Positions 16,524-24,510 are shown, counted from the first letter of the stretch. The stretch is 64,000 nt of DNA from Candidatus Rifleibacteriota bacterium (GCA_024710355.1 JANJUX010000003.1:1-64000), one strand, 5' to 3'. Numbers and translations are program-made. The notes: generated by a model not told the origin, from the sequence alone.

Positions 16524-17203
16524 ACAACAACACTCCTGTTGCCAGACCGGCGGTGCGGCCATCGGCCCGACCCGGCCCGGCCCCGGCGGCCAGAAAAGTG
16601 CAGGTGACCCCGGTGTCGCCCCTGGCTGAACACCTCGGAAAACTTTGCTCGATCTGTGGCACCGGTATTCTGCAGAGCGACACGATTGTTATCTGCCCGG
16701 TCTGTTCGCTGCCCTACCATCACGACTGCTGGAAAGAAATCGGCGGCTGCGGTACTTACGGCTGTTCTGCCGCCCCCGTCGCCACAATCAAGGAAACGGT
16801 GGCCGAAGACGTCTTTACCCCCGGCTGGACCGCTGAAAAAAAATGCCCGGAATGCGGGTCGTCGATACTTGCAAACGCTCTTGTCTGCAAAGTCTGTCGT
16901 TCTGTTTTTCCGACCGAAAGACCGATGACGAAGTCTGAGTGGCAGAACCGCGTTTATAATGAAAAAGAAATCGAAAGAATCAAGGTAAGTGTCATTGCTC
17001 AGTTTATTTTCAGCACCATCGGCTGCCTGTTTATTATCATGCTTCCGGTTAATCTGATCACGCATTTCACCGATTCGGGCGTCTTTATCGTCAGACGCCT
17101 GCCTCCGACTCTCAAGGTGCTGTTTTACGCCGCGTTGATTATCTCTCTGGTCTGGACTGTCCTGGCCGTTTTATTCCTGGGTTACTCGGTGGTGACAAAA
17201 TGA
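16520..17203 (+). CDS. RING-like/zinc-ribbon membrane protein
   Basis: A 227-residue protein. A Pro/Ala-rich lead (1-30) precedes a RING-like binuclear treble clef: Cys43, Cys46, Cys59, Cys62, His67, Cys70 (followed by Trp71), Cys77 and Cys82. A separate zinc ribbon follows (Cys109, 112, 123, 126). Two hydrophobic helices near 157-181 and 197-222 anchor it. Prokaryotic RING-like domains are known to co-occur with E1, E2 and JAB genes and are predicted to act like E3 ligases or adaptors. This role is not proven here. Four-base overlaps with both neighbours indicate coupled translation. Confidence 0.8.
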   Translation: MNNNTPVARPAVRPSARPGPAPAARKVQVTPVSPLAEHLGKLCSICGTGILQSDTIVICPVCSLPYHHDCWKEIGGCGTYGCSAAPVATIKETVAEDVFTPGWTAEKKCPECGSSILANALVCKVCRSVFPTERPMTKSEWQNRVYNEKEIERIKVSVIAQFIFSTIGCLFIIMLPVNLITHFTDSGVFIVRRLPPTLKVLFYAALIISLVWTVLAVLFLGYSVVTK

Positions 17204-18537
17204 GCGACAGCAAAGCTGACTTTATAATTGTCGATGGCCTCAGAGCCGGCATAACCTGCCCAGCCTGCCTCAGGCCCCTTAGCGAAGGTGAAACCGCAGC
17301 ACTTTGCGGTAAATGCGGGTCTTTGAATCACGAAATCTGCTGGCAGCGCAATGGCTGCGGCAGTTATCACTGCCAGAAAGCCAGCAGCCGTATCGATGAA
17401 GGCTCGCCCGACATCGTCATAACCAAAGCCGATCTTGCCGGGCTCAAAGAAGTGCCCGCCAACAGCCGGTATGGCACCGCCGCCATTGCCGACGACCTTG
17501 CCAGGCAGAAAAAGGCCGGTTGGTCGCCGCTGGCAATTGTTGCCCTTTCCATCGGTTTTCTGACTTTGAGTGCCAGTCTGGTTAATTTTTTCGGTGGCGG
17601 TTCCTTTCAGGGGCAGACCGTCGCATTTCTCCTGTCGCTGGGCGGATGTCTGCTTTCGGTTTTGATCGGAGCCATTGCCATGGCTACTTTTCAGGGAAAC
17701 AGCACTCAGAAGGGTCTGCTGCTGGCGATGACCGGTATGGGTTGCGGCATTCTCGCTCTGGTGCTTACGGTTTATCCGCTTGCCACCTCTTCAGAGGAGA
17801 CTGTCGAAGAAGTTAAGCTCGACATGAAACAGATTTCAGAAACGGTGCGCAATGCCCAGCCATTGATCAGGGCACCTTTGATGGCCAATGTGGCGATAAA
17901 ATCCGGTTCCGGCTTCAGGGCCGGCACTGGTTCCGGTATTGCCCTCTGCAATCGCGACAGCTTTACCTACATTCTTACCAACGCCCACGTTCTTTCACTC
18001 GGGACCCGGGTTCGCAATCTGTCTGAGCTTGAGAAAAAAGCCGCTGAGGTCGAAGTGACCTTTTTTTCCGGTGAGTCGGCCAAGGGCGTTCCGGTCTGGC
18101 TTGCGCCTGAAGATATCGACCTGGCCCTGCTGCGGGTCGCGACCCCGAAGGGGTTTGTGCCGATTCTCAAATATCAGTTCGGGCGGCAGCTCAGCATGGG
18201 GCAGAAAGTTTTTGCGATCGGCAACCCGGTTGGCCTGAACTGGACCTACACTGACGGCGTTATTTCGGCGCTGCGCAAGAACCGCTTCGGATCGAAAGAA
18301 TTGACCGTGGTTCAGATTCAGACTCCGCTCAATCATGGCAATTCGGGTGGCGGCCTTTATGATCTCGAAGGCTACCTGATCGGGGTAAACACCTGGATTT
18401 ATTCAAAAACCGTTACGGAGGGGCTGAATTTTTCGATTTTCATCGATGAATTTTTCTCGCTCCTCGGGCCCGAATGGAGCAAGATTCTGGGCATAACCGA
18501 CTCGACACAGCCAGCCGAAAAGGAAGGACAGGAATGA
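17200..18537 (+). CDS. RING-like domain fused through TM helices to a trypsin-like protease
   Basis: A 445-residue fusion. A RING-like domain with Cys20, 23, 36, 39, His44, Cys47, 53 and 58 starts the protein. A linker with DIVITKADL (Thr75...Asp78) follows, then three hydrophobic segments at about 108-130, 138-160 and 172-194. An HtrA/trypsin-type domain has His263 (TNAHV), Asp307 (DIDLALL) and Ser382 (GNSGGG), so the triad is intact. No PDZ domain is seen. An odd number of helices would put the RING domain in the cytoplasm and the protease in the periplasm. This suggests signalling between conjugation and envelope proteolysis, by inference. Confidence 0.85.
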   Translation: MSDSKADFIIVDGLRAGITCPACLRPLSEGETAALCGKCGSLNHEICWQRNGCGSYHCQKASSRIDEGSPDIVITKADLAGLKEVPANSRYGTAAIADDLARQKKAGWSPLAIVALSIGFLTLSASLVNFFGGGSFQGQTVAFLLSLGGCLLSVLIGAIAMATFQGNSTQKGLLLAMTGMGCGILALVLTVYPLATSSEETVEEVKLDMKQISETVRNAQPLIRAPLMANVAIKSGSGFRAGTGSGIALCNRDSFTYILTNAHVLSLGTRVRNLSELEKKAAEVEVTFFSGESAKGVPVWLAPEDIDLALLRVATPKGFVPILKYQFGRQLSMGQKVFAIGNPVGLNWTYTDGVISALRKNRFGSKELTVVQIQTPLNHGNSGGGLYDLEGYLIGVNTWIYSKTVTEGLNFSIFIDEFFSLLGPEWSKILGITDSTQPAEKEGQE

Positions 18538-19421
18538 GCATCAGACACAGACGCCTGCAATCAGATTACGAAAAAATCATCGAAACCTTCAAAGAGGGCG
18601 GCCGCATTCTGATAAAGGCGGCAACCGGCACGCCGCCCGAAAAATACCAGATCGAGTTTCTCATCAACAGCCTGGTCATGAAGCCTGATGGTTCGGTGAC
18701 CGTTAAAAACAACCATATTGCCGAAATCTATCTTACGGCTTCATACCCGCGCCAGCCACCCCAGTGCCGTATGCTCACCCCGGTATTTCACCCGAACATT
18801 GCGCCACACGCAATCTGTATCGGTGATCACTGGGCCGCCGGCGAATCTTTGCCGCACCTGATCGTGCGCATTGGCGAAATGCTCTCGTATCAGAGTTATA
18901 ACCTGAAAAGCCCGCTCAACGGCGAGGCGGCGAAATGGGCGAGCAGCAACGGCAAGCGTTTTCCCATCGATAAGATCGACTTTTCGGCCTATTACGAGGC
19001 CGGCGACAAGGTGTTGTCAGAAACCCAGGCCAGCACTATCGATGCCAGCAGCACCATGCAGTGTGCCAACTGCGGAACTGTCGTGCAGGGTTCGCAGATT
19101 GTCATCTGCTCGTCAAAGCACCCTGTCTGCGCCAGCTGTGCGATGAAATGCCATGTCTGTGGGCGCGAAATCTGCCTCAAGTGCATTACCAGCAAATGTT
19201 CGAGTTGCGGCCGCATGATCTGCGTGCACTGTCATACAAAATGCCGGTCGTGCCAGGTCGATCTCTGTCTCGAACATACCGCGAAGTGTCATATCTGCGG
19301 TGTGCCAGGTTGCGACGACTGCACGGTTAGCTGTGCCGTTTGCGGTAAACCCACCTGTCTCGAACATATTCGCCAGGTTCCGGGGACGGATGAATATCGC
19401 TGCTCGGGTTGTTCTGCTTGA
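18534..19421 (+). CDS. E2-like conjugating enzyme with tandem C-terminal zinc modules
   Basis: A 295-residue protein. Residues ~1-165 show E2 (UBC-fold) hallmarks: EIYLTASYPRQPPQCRM, then FHPNI (His86-Pro-Asn88) and the catalytic Cys95 in AICIGDHW, followed by helical SLPHLIVRIGEML. Residues 177-293 are cysteine-rich. Five units of pattern CxxCx4Cxx(C/H) start at Cys206, 222, 237, 252 and 267, with a period of 15-16 residues, flanked by further CxxC pairs. The open frame extends upstream to 18474, but ATG 18534 overlaps the preceding stop (ATGA) and is preferred. The tail may supply ligase-like or substrate-binding function within the E2 itself. Confidence 0.88.
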   Translation: MSIRHRRLQSDYEKIIETFKEGGRILIKAATGTPPEKYQIEFLINSLVMKPDGSVTVKNNHIAEIYLTASYPRQPPQCRMLTPVFHPNIAPHAICIGDHWAAGESLPHLIVRIGEMLSYQSYNLKSPLNGEAAKWASSNGKRFPIDKIDFSAYYEAGDKVLSETQASTIDASSTMQCANCGTVVQGSQIVICSSKHPVCASCAMKCHVCGREICLKCITSKCSSCGRMICVHCHTKCRSCQVDLCLEHTAKCHICGVPGCDDCTVSCAVCGKPTCLEHIRQVPGTDEYRCSGCSA

Positions 19422-19482
19422 TTTTTTTGTTTTTTTGGTCATATTGAGGATCTGAAGATTTTCGGGAAAGGCGGTAACTTGC

Positions 19483-20334
19483 ATGGCCACAATATTTTGC
19501 AAGAAATGTGGAGAGTCTATTGAAATTCCTGAGGGGTCGCGATCCCCGTTTGTAACCTGCCCCAAATGCCGCAGTGCGGTTCAAATTACGACTCAGGCCG
19601 CAAGACCAGCCAGTCCGGCTGGAAGCACGCCAGCACGTCCCCCGGTTTCTTCGGCCCCCCGCCCTGCCCCGTCAGCACCGCCGCCATCTTCAATGTCTCC
19701 CCGTGCTGCCGGAGGCATGTCGCCTTCTGGTGCAGCTTCTGGTGAAACTCTGCCCGAACTGATGAAGGCAAACAAGAAAGTTGCCGGTCAGCCGTGCGCC
19801 ATCTGTGCCCGGCCGGTTGCTCTTGGCGACCAGATTCACAACTGCCCTTCCTGCCATTCAATCAATCATGACGCCTGCTGGAAACAAAGCGGTGGCTGCG
19901 CGTCGCTGTCGTGTTCGGCCGTGGCGAAACCGCAGCGCCCGGCACCGGCAAGTATTTCAGGCGGAATAGGCGGGATGGGTGGCATGGATGACATGGGCGG
20001 CTCGATGGCACCTTCAGGCCCCGGGCCTTCGCAGGGCTCTATTCCCTGTCGCTGGTGCAAAGAGCCGATTATGCGAGGCGCCAGAAAATGCAAACATTGT
20101 AACGAATTTCAACGTGACGAAGACCGTGAAACCCAGAAACCCAATGCCTGGGTCGAAGACGAGCCCCTGTCAACCACTGACTGGATCGGCGTTCTCTGCT
20201 GCCCGCTGATTGGTTTCATTCAGGGTCTGGTTTATGCCGCTCAGGGGAACCCGAAGGCAAAAAGACTGATGCTCTACAGTGCCATTTCAATGGTATTTGG
20301 CGCAATAATCAGAGGTGCCGGTGGCGGAAGATAA
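19483..20334 (+). CDS. Third RING-like protein with two zinc ribbons and membrane tail
   Basis: A 283-residue protein. An N-terminal zinc ribbon (Cys6, 9, 26, 29) and a Pro/Ser-rich linker (40-90) precede a RING-like domain with Cys105, 108, 121, 124, His129, Cys132-Trp133, Cys139 and 144. A Gly/Met-rich linker leads to a second zinc ribbon (Cys189, 192, 203, 206). Two short hydrophobic segments near 233-252 and 262-278 follow. The RING spacing is nearly identical to that in the two upstream operon genes. It starts 61 bases after the E2 gene, behind a T-rich run and an AAAGGCGG ribosome-binding site. A modest internal transcription break there is possible. Confidence 0.78.
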   Translation: MATIFCKKCGESIEIPEGSRSPFVTCPKCRSAVQITTQAARPASPAGSTPARPPVSSAPRPAPSAPPPSSMSPRAAGGMSPSGAASGETLPELMKANKKVAGQPCAICARPVALGDQIHNCPSCHSINHDACWKQSGGCASLSCSAVAKPQRPAPASISGGIGGMGGMDDMGGSMAPSGPGPSQGSIPCRWCKEPIMRGARKCKHCNEFQRDEDRETQKPNAWVEDEPLSTTDWIGVLCCPLIGFIQGLVYAAQGNPKAKRLMLYSAISMVFGAIIRGAGGGR

Positions 20335-20773
20335 TAACATTGCAGCTCAGCGCTGCCGCCAGTTCAGAACCAATCAGCTGATTCAGCTTTTTTTCGCGAC
20401 TCTGATGGTAACGCTGCCATTTTTTCTCGCCCCCGCCTACCCCGGCGAAGACCGGGTGGCGCTCGGCAGCTGGCGGGTGCCGCCGGTCTGCCCGCACCGT
20501 GTTTTATACGACGGCAGTTGCCCGGGCTGTGGTCTGATCAGAAGCTTTACCGCCCTCGCCCACGGCCAGTTCCGGGCATCTTTCGACTACCACCGTCTTG
20601 GAATCCCGCTGTTTCTGCTGGTGGCGCTGCAGATTCCGCTGCGGCTCCACCTGCTTAAAAAAGGCCCCGACGGCATGTCGCCAACTATTTTCAAGATTTT
20701 GTACCGGCCCGTGCCCATTCTGGTCGCACTTCTGATAATCAACTGGCTGATCGGTGAATTTATCTGCCCATGA
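20315..20773 (+). CDS. DUF2752 family membrane protein
   Basis: A 152-residue protein with the DUF2752 core CPGCGLIRSFTALAHGQFRASFDYHRLG (positions ~70-97) and two or three hydrophobic helices. The family's function is unknown, and it often sits beside small membrane-protein genes. The start is a GTG at 20315 inside the previous gene, giving a 20-base overlap. A second GTG two codons later is equally possible. It is probably the last gene of the ubiquitin-like operon. Confidence 0.8.
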   Translation: MPVAEDNNIAAQRCRQFRTNQLIQLFFATLMVTLPFFLAPAYPGEDRVALGSWRVPPVCPHRVLYDGSCPGCGLIRSFTALAHGQFRASFDYHRLGIPLFLLVALQIPLRLHLLKKGPDGMSPTIFKILYRPVPILVALLIINWLIGEFICP

Positions 20774-20858
20774 ACTTAAATTGCAGTCCGAGATCTGATC
20801 AACCGCTACCTGGTTAAGCAACGTGTAACAATTGGTCTGTGAAATCGGGATTTGAACC

Positions 20859-21461
20859 ATGATTCGTGAACGAAAATTGCTGCGTTTGGCTGGATATGAT
20901 TACACAGCCCCCGGTGCATATTTTATAACGGCCTGTGTCCATGGCCGCAAAAATGAATTTGGTATTATTGAAAACGGCGTGATGCAATTGAATGAATACG
21001 GTTTGATCGTGGAACAACAATGGAAATGGTTGTTCGATCAATATGATTATTTAAAAACCGGCGAATATTGTGTCATGCCCAATCATTTTCATGGAATAAT
21101 ACAAATCACCGTAGGGAACGGTCGCGACCGTTCCCTACGGGATGGCGACCGTTTCCCACGGGATGGCGACCGTTTCCCACGGGATGGCGACCGTTTCCCA
21201 CGGGATTGCGACCGTTTCCCACGGGATTGCGACCGTTCCCTACATCGCGGTGGGAAAATCAAATCAATTCCTGAATTGATTGGCGCATTCAAAACAACAT
21301 CGTCCAAATTGATTCATATTGCAGGCAATAATAAATTTAAATGGCAAAAATCTTATTACGACGTGATCATTCGCGACGATGAATCATTTTGTAGAATTTC
21401 CGAATATATCAGAAACAACCCGAAACACTGGGACAACGATGCATACCGACATCAGGCCTGA
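20859..21461 (+). CDS. REP-associated tyrosine transposase (RAYT, IS200-like) with repeat insertion
   Basis: A 200-residue Y1/HUH-type transposase. It has RLAGYDYTAPGAYFITACV at the start, the metal-binding HUH motif His76-Phe-His78 in CVMPNHFHGI, and catalytic Tyr near 166-167 in QKSYYDVIIRDD, followed by EYIRNNP. RAYTs act on REP palindromes rather than moving as full insertion sequences. Between HUH and Tyr, residues ~88-130 are a tandem GDRFPRD repeat encoded by six 21-base units. The frame stays open. Its end overlaps the convergent YqaA-like gene by 10 bases. It probably belongs to the repeat ecology of this region rather than to the upstream operon. Confidence 0.9.
   Translation: MIRERKLLRLAGYDYTAPGAYFITACVHGRKNEFGIIENGVMQLNEYGLIVEQQWKWLFDQYDYLKTGEYCVMPNHFHGIIQITVGNGRDRSLRDGDRFPRDGDRFPRDGDRFPRDCDRFPRDCDRSLHRGGKIKSIPELIGAFKTTSSKLIHIAGNNKFKWQKSYYDVIIRDDESFCRISEYIRNNPKHWDNDAYRHQA
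21111..21249 (+). repeat. 21-base tandem repeat and perfect palindrome inside the RAYT gene
   Basis: Six units of about 21 bases (GCGACCGTTTCCCACGGGAT(G/T)) run from 21124 to 21249. The first unit overlaps a perfect 28-base palindrome at 21111-21138, with arms GTAGGGAACGGTCG/CGACCGTTCCCTAC. Because 21 is a multiple of three, unit gain or loss keeps the reading frame. Confidence 0.9.
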
Positions 21462-21889
21462 AGGGTCATCAGGGTGATTGCGATGTAGCGCAGGAGTTTG
21501 CCGGCGGTGACCAGGATGAGAAACCAGCGCAGCTGAACCCGCAAGACGCCGGCGATAATGGTTAACGGGTCGCCGATTACCGGCACCCAGGCAAAAAACA
21601 GCGATATGAGGCCATATCTGGAAAAGCGCTGCTCGGCCCTCGCAAAATCATCGTCTGACATGCCTGACCATTTTTTTATTACATGCCGGTTGGCCCAGAA
21701 ACCCAGACCATAATTGGTGAGTGAACCCAGCACGTTGCCGGTGGTTGCGGTTATTACCAGTGTAAGCGGCGACAGGCCATTCAGCAGCAAGGCGCCCAGA
21801 ACAATTTCTGAGCTCAAAGGCAAAACCGTCGCCGCCAGAAAAGCAGCGAGGAAAAGACCGATATGTCCGAATTCTGAAAGATATTCCAT
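21452..21889 (-). CDS. YqaA/DedA-like (VTT domain) membrane protein
   Basis: A 145-residue polytopic protein of the SNARE-associated/VTT family, YqaA branch. It contains LPLSSEIVLGALLLNG, TTGNVLGSLTNYGLGFW and FFAWVPVIGDPLTIIAGVLR. Relatives act in membrane lipid transport or homeostasis. Length matches YqaA rather than full DedA (~200). It converges on the RAYT gene and stands alone. Confidence 0.88.
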   Translation of the reverse strand: MEYLSEFGHIGLFLAAFLAATVLPLSSEIVLGALLLNGLSPLTLVITATTGNVLGSLTNYGLGFWANRHVIKKWSGMSDDDFARAEQRFSRYGLISLFFAWVPVIGDPLTIIAGVLRVQLRWFLILVTAGKLLRYIAITLMTLQA

Positions 21890-22065
21890 CTATTGCCTTG
21901 TCAAATTTGAATCTGTTACCAGTAATTTTCGTGAAGCCTGCACTAATGAAAGGCGTGGCGGGAACCTTGTATATGATTGTTTCGCAGGGATGGCGCATGG
22001 CACCGGTATGTGTCAGTAACGGATGTGATGAACGCTTTCACAATCTTGGCCTGGCCAGAGATAAA

Positions 22066-22103
22066 AACAGGGCAGGTTTGCCGGCTGGCTCCCCTGCCCT
22101 GTT
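22066..22103 (-). terminator. Terminator of the thioredoxin-like gene
   Basis: On the minus strand AACAGGGCAGG pairs with CCTGCCCTGTT (11 bp) around a 16-base loop, followed by TTTAT. It lies 13 bases past the stop at 22117. Confidence 0.85.
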
Positions 22104-22116
22104 GGTTTAATAAAGG

Positions 22117-23103
22117 TTACTTGAGAAGCTTTTTGAGCTCTTCTTCGAGTTTGCCTTCGCGCAGATCGGTGGTGACTACTTTACCTTCGCCATCGAGAAG
22201 ATACATGGCGGGAATCGACTGAATGCCATAGGTCGGGCCAACTTCGTTTTCCCAGCCCTTGCCGTCAAAATACTGCGGCCAGGGCATTTCGTTCTCTTTG
22301 ATATATTTTTCGAATTCAGCTTTGTCCTGGTCGAAAGAGACGCCAAGAATTTCGAAACCCTTGTCTTTGTATTCTTTGTAGGCCTTGACGATCGACGGAA
22401 CCTCGGCGCGGCACGGCGGGCACCAGGTTGCCCAGAAATCGACCAGCAGGACTTTTCCCTTGAAACGTTCAAGGGTCAGTTCTTTGTCATCAGTGGTCTT
22501 TTTGCCGGCGGGCATTGCCGGAAAAGGTTTGCCAACCGGGTTGCGGAAAAATGGGTCGAGCATGCGGCCGGCGAATCCGGCAATCTTTTCGTCTTTTGAT
22601 TTGGCGGCTTCTTTGAGAATTTCGTCGAAGGCCGGGGTCATTTCGGTCTTGTTCTGCTGCAGCAGCTGAGCGGCAGAAACCACGAGGCCTTCTTTTACTT
22701 CACCGGCCTGCCAGTTGTTGAGTATGGCGACCACTTCGTCGATGAGACCGGCGGCGGCGCCAAGCTGAACCAGTTCGGCGTCGAGCTTGAGGCGGTATTC
22801 AGGCTCGGTCAGTGTTTTTCTGAAATCGGGAGCTTTGGCGAAAATGGCTTTGGCATCTTCTGCCAGCAGGGCCTTCATATCTTCGGGGCCGCGCAGTTTA
22901 CCTTCTTCGCCGGCCTTCTGGATTTTTTCCTGTAGCGGGTTCAGATTGGTCTGCATGAACTCGATGACCGGTCCGGGGTTCTGCATCATTTCCTGGCGAA
23001 GCTTCGAGAGATCGATGGCTTCAGGATCAGCGGCAAACCCGGCCTGGACGTTCGCGAAAAGCAGGCCACAGAAGAGAGCGGCGGTTAAAATACGAGCTTT
23101 CAT
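22117..23103 (-). CDS. Secreted TlpA/ResA-like thiol-disulfide oxidoreductase
   Basis: A 328-residue protein with a signal peptide (MKARILTAALFCGLLFANVQAGFA). An alpha-helical N-terminal domain (~25-190) and a thioredoxin-fold domain (~195-328) follow. The active site is Cys228-Pro-Pro-Cys231 in FWATWCPPCR, and the cis-Pro is in SIPAMYLLD. TlpA/ResA proteins reduce disulfides in the envelope, for example in cytochrome maturation. No cytochrome genes are nearby. The ATG follows AAGGA by seven bases. Confidence 0.9.
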   Translation of the reverse strand: MKARILTAALFCGLLFANVQAGFAADPEAIDLSKLRQEMMQNPGPVIEFMQTNLNPLQEKIQKAGEEGKLRGPEDMKALLAEDAKAIFAKAPDFRKTLTEPEYRLKLDAELVQLGAAAGLIDEVVAILNNWQAGEVKEGLVVSAAQLLQQNKTEMTPAFDEILKEAAKSKDEKIAGFAGRMLDPFFRNPVGKPFPAMPAGKKTTDDKELTLERFKGKVLLVDFWATWCPPCRAEVPSIVKAYKEYKDKGFEILGVSFDQDKAEFEKYIKENEMPWPQYFDGKGWENEVGPTYGIQSIPAMYLLDGEGKVVTTDLREGKLEEELKKLLK

Positions 23104-23213
23104 TTTTAATTCCTTAAATTAAATAGAGCACCTCAACACCCGCATATTATAAACCTACCCCCGCCAAATGCAAACAGGCAGTTTTAACAGGGTATTGCAA
23201 AGTTTTAATTGAT

Positions 23214-23243
23214 TTGGCTTAAACGGACCGGTAGAGTTATAAT
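23214..23243 (+). promoter_or_regulatory. Candidate sigma-70-type promoter of thrC
   Basis: TATAAT at 23238-23243 and TTGGCT at 23214-23219 are separated by 18 bases, 30 bases before the thrC start. The -10 is consensus and the -35 keeps only TTG. Confidence 0.5.
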
Positions 23244-23272
23244 CACAGCATAAAATTTCAAGGAGTCACGGA

Positions 23273-24499
23273 ATGAAAGTTCAGCTGTTAAAGTGCATGG
23301 CATGTGGTAAAGAGTTTCCGGATGCGCCCGATCGCTATGTCTGCGATGTCTGCGGCATCGATGGTATTCTCGATGTGGTCTACGATTATAAATCGATCAC
23401 GATCAGCCGCGAAGAAATCGCCGCTTCAAAGAATTATTCGCTGTGGCGCTACCGCAAAATGCTGCCGGTGGCTGACAGCACCCAGATTGCCCCGCTGCAG
23501 GTCGGCTGGACACCGCTTTATCGTGCCTCTACCGTCGAAAAACAGCTAGGCCTTAACAATGTTTATATCAAAGATGACGGCCGCAATCCGACCGCCTCTC
23601 TTAAAGACCGTGCCAGTGCCGTCGGTATCGCCAAAGCCAGAGAAGCCGGTGCGACTACGATCTGTGCAGCTTCAACCGGCAATGCCGCCAGTTCTCTCGC
23701 CGGCTTCGCCGCCTCGGCCGGTTTGAAAACCGTCATTTTCGTGCCCAAGCGCGCACCCAAAGCCAAGGTGACGCAGCTGCTCGTTTATGGTGCCAAAACC
23801 GTCATCGTCGATGACAGCTACGACCGCGCCTTTGAACTGTCGGTCGAAATCACGAAGAAATTTGGCTTCTACAACCGCAACTGCGCCTATAACCCATTTC
23901 TCGTCGAAGGTAAAAAGACCGTCGCCTACGAAATCTGGGAACAGATGGGCTTCGAAGTGCCCGACCGGGTCTATGTCTCTATCGGCGATGGCTGCATCAC
24001 CTCGGGTATTTACAAAGGCTTTTACGATTTGATGCAGCTGGGCCTTTCTGATCGCCTGCCGCGCATCATCGGCGTTCAGGCCGCCGGCTGCAACCCGGTC
24101 GAAGTGGCCATGAAAACCGGTGAATTCGTGGCCCAGCAGGGCAACACAATCGCCGATTCGATCGCGGTCGGTATTCCGCGTAACCGCCTCAAAGCAATGC
24201 GCGCCCTCAAGGAATCCAATGGCGACTGCATCTCGGTTACCGATGACGAAATCAAGTCGGCACTGCTCGAAATGCCACGCTCAACCGGGGTGTTTGGTGA
24301 GCCCGCCGGCGTTACCGCTTTTGCCGGATTCAAAAAACATGCGGTTATCGGCAACATCAAGGCCGACGAAAAGGTCGTCGTTCTGATTACCGGCAATGGC
24401 CTGAAAGACATCGAATCGGCAATCTCAGTGTGCACTTTGCCGCAACCGGTTGCCCCCGACTCGGAAACGGTCGAAAAACACGTTGAGACCCTTGTCTGA
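23273..24499 (+). CDS. thrC: Threonine synthase
   Basis: A 408-residue PLP enzyme converting O-phosphohomoserine to threonine. An N-terminal CxxC pair set (Cys8, 11, 24, 27) is followed by the PLP lysine Lys111 in NPTASLKDRAS, the phosphate-binding region ASTGNAASSLAG and IGDGCITSG. This is the archaeal/plant-like short form with the zinc-ribbon lead. The ATG follows AAGGAG. No other threonine genes are adjacent. Confidence 0.93.
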   Translation: MKVQLLKCMACGKEFPDAPDRYVCDVCGIDGILDVVYDYKSITISREEIAASKNYSLWRYRKMLPVADSTQIAPLQVGWTPLYRASTVEKQLGLNNVYIKDDGRNPTASLKDRASAVGIAKAREAGATTICAASTGNAASSLAGFAASAGLKTVIFVPKRAPKAKVTQLLVYGAKTVIVDDSYDRAFELSVEITKKFGFYNRNCAYNPFLVEGKKTVAYEIWEQMGFEVPDRVYVSIGDGCITSGIYKGFYDLMQLGLSDRLPRIIGVQAAGCNPVEVAMKTGEFVAQQGNTIADSIAVGIPRNRLKAMRALKESNGDCISVTDDEIKSALLEMPRSTGVFGEPAGVTAFAGFKKHAVIGNIKADEKVVVLITGNGLKDIESAISVCTLPQPVAPDSETVEKHVETLV

Positions 24500-24510
24500 A
24501 TTCAATCCAG

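Noticed and set aside
19422..19440. T-rich run after the E2 gene as a terminator
   Set aside because: No stable GC stem precedes it, so it was not called as a terminator.
20847..20858. GGGATTTGAACC, resembling the reverse complement of a tRNA T-loop
   Set aside because: The flanking bases do not form a T-stem, and no acceptor or anticodon arm can be built. It overlaps the RAYT leader.
21124..21249. CRISPR-like direct repeats
   Set aside because: The units abut with no spacers, are 21 bases long and lie inside an intact transposase frame.
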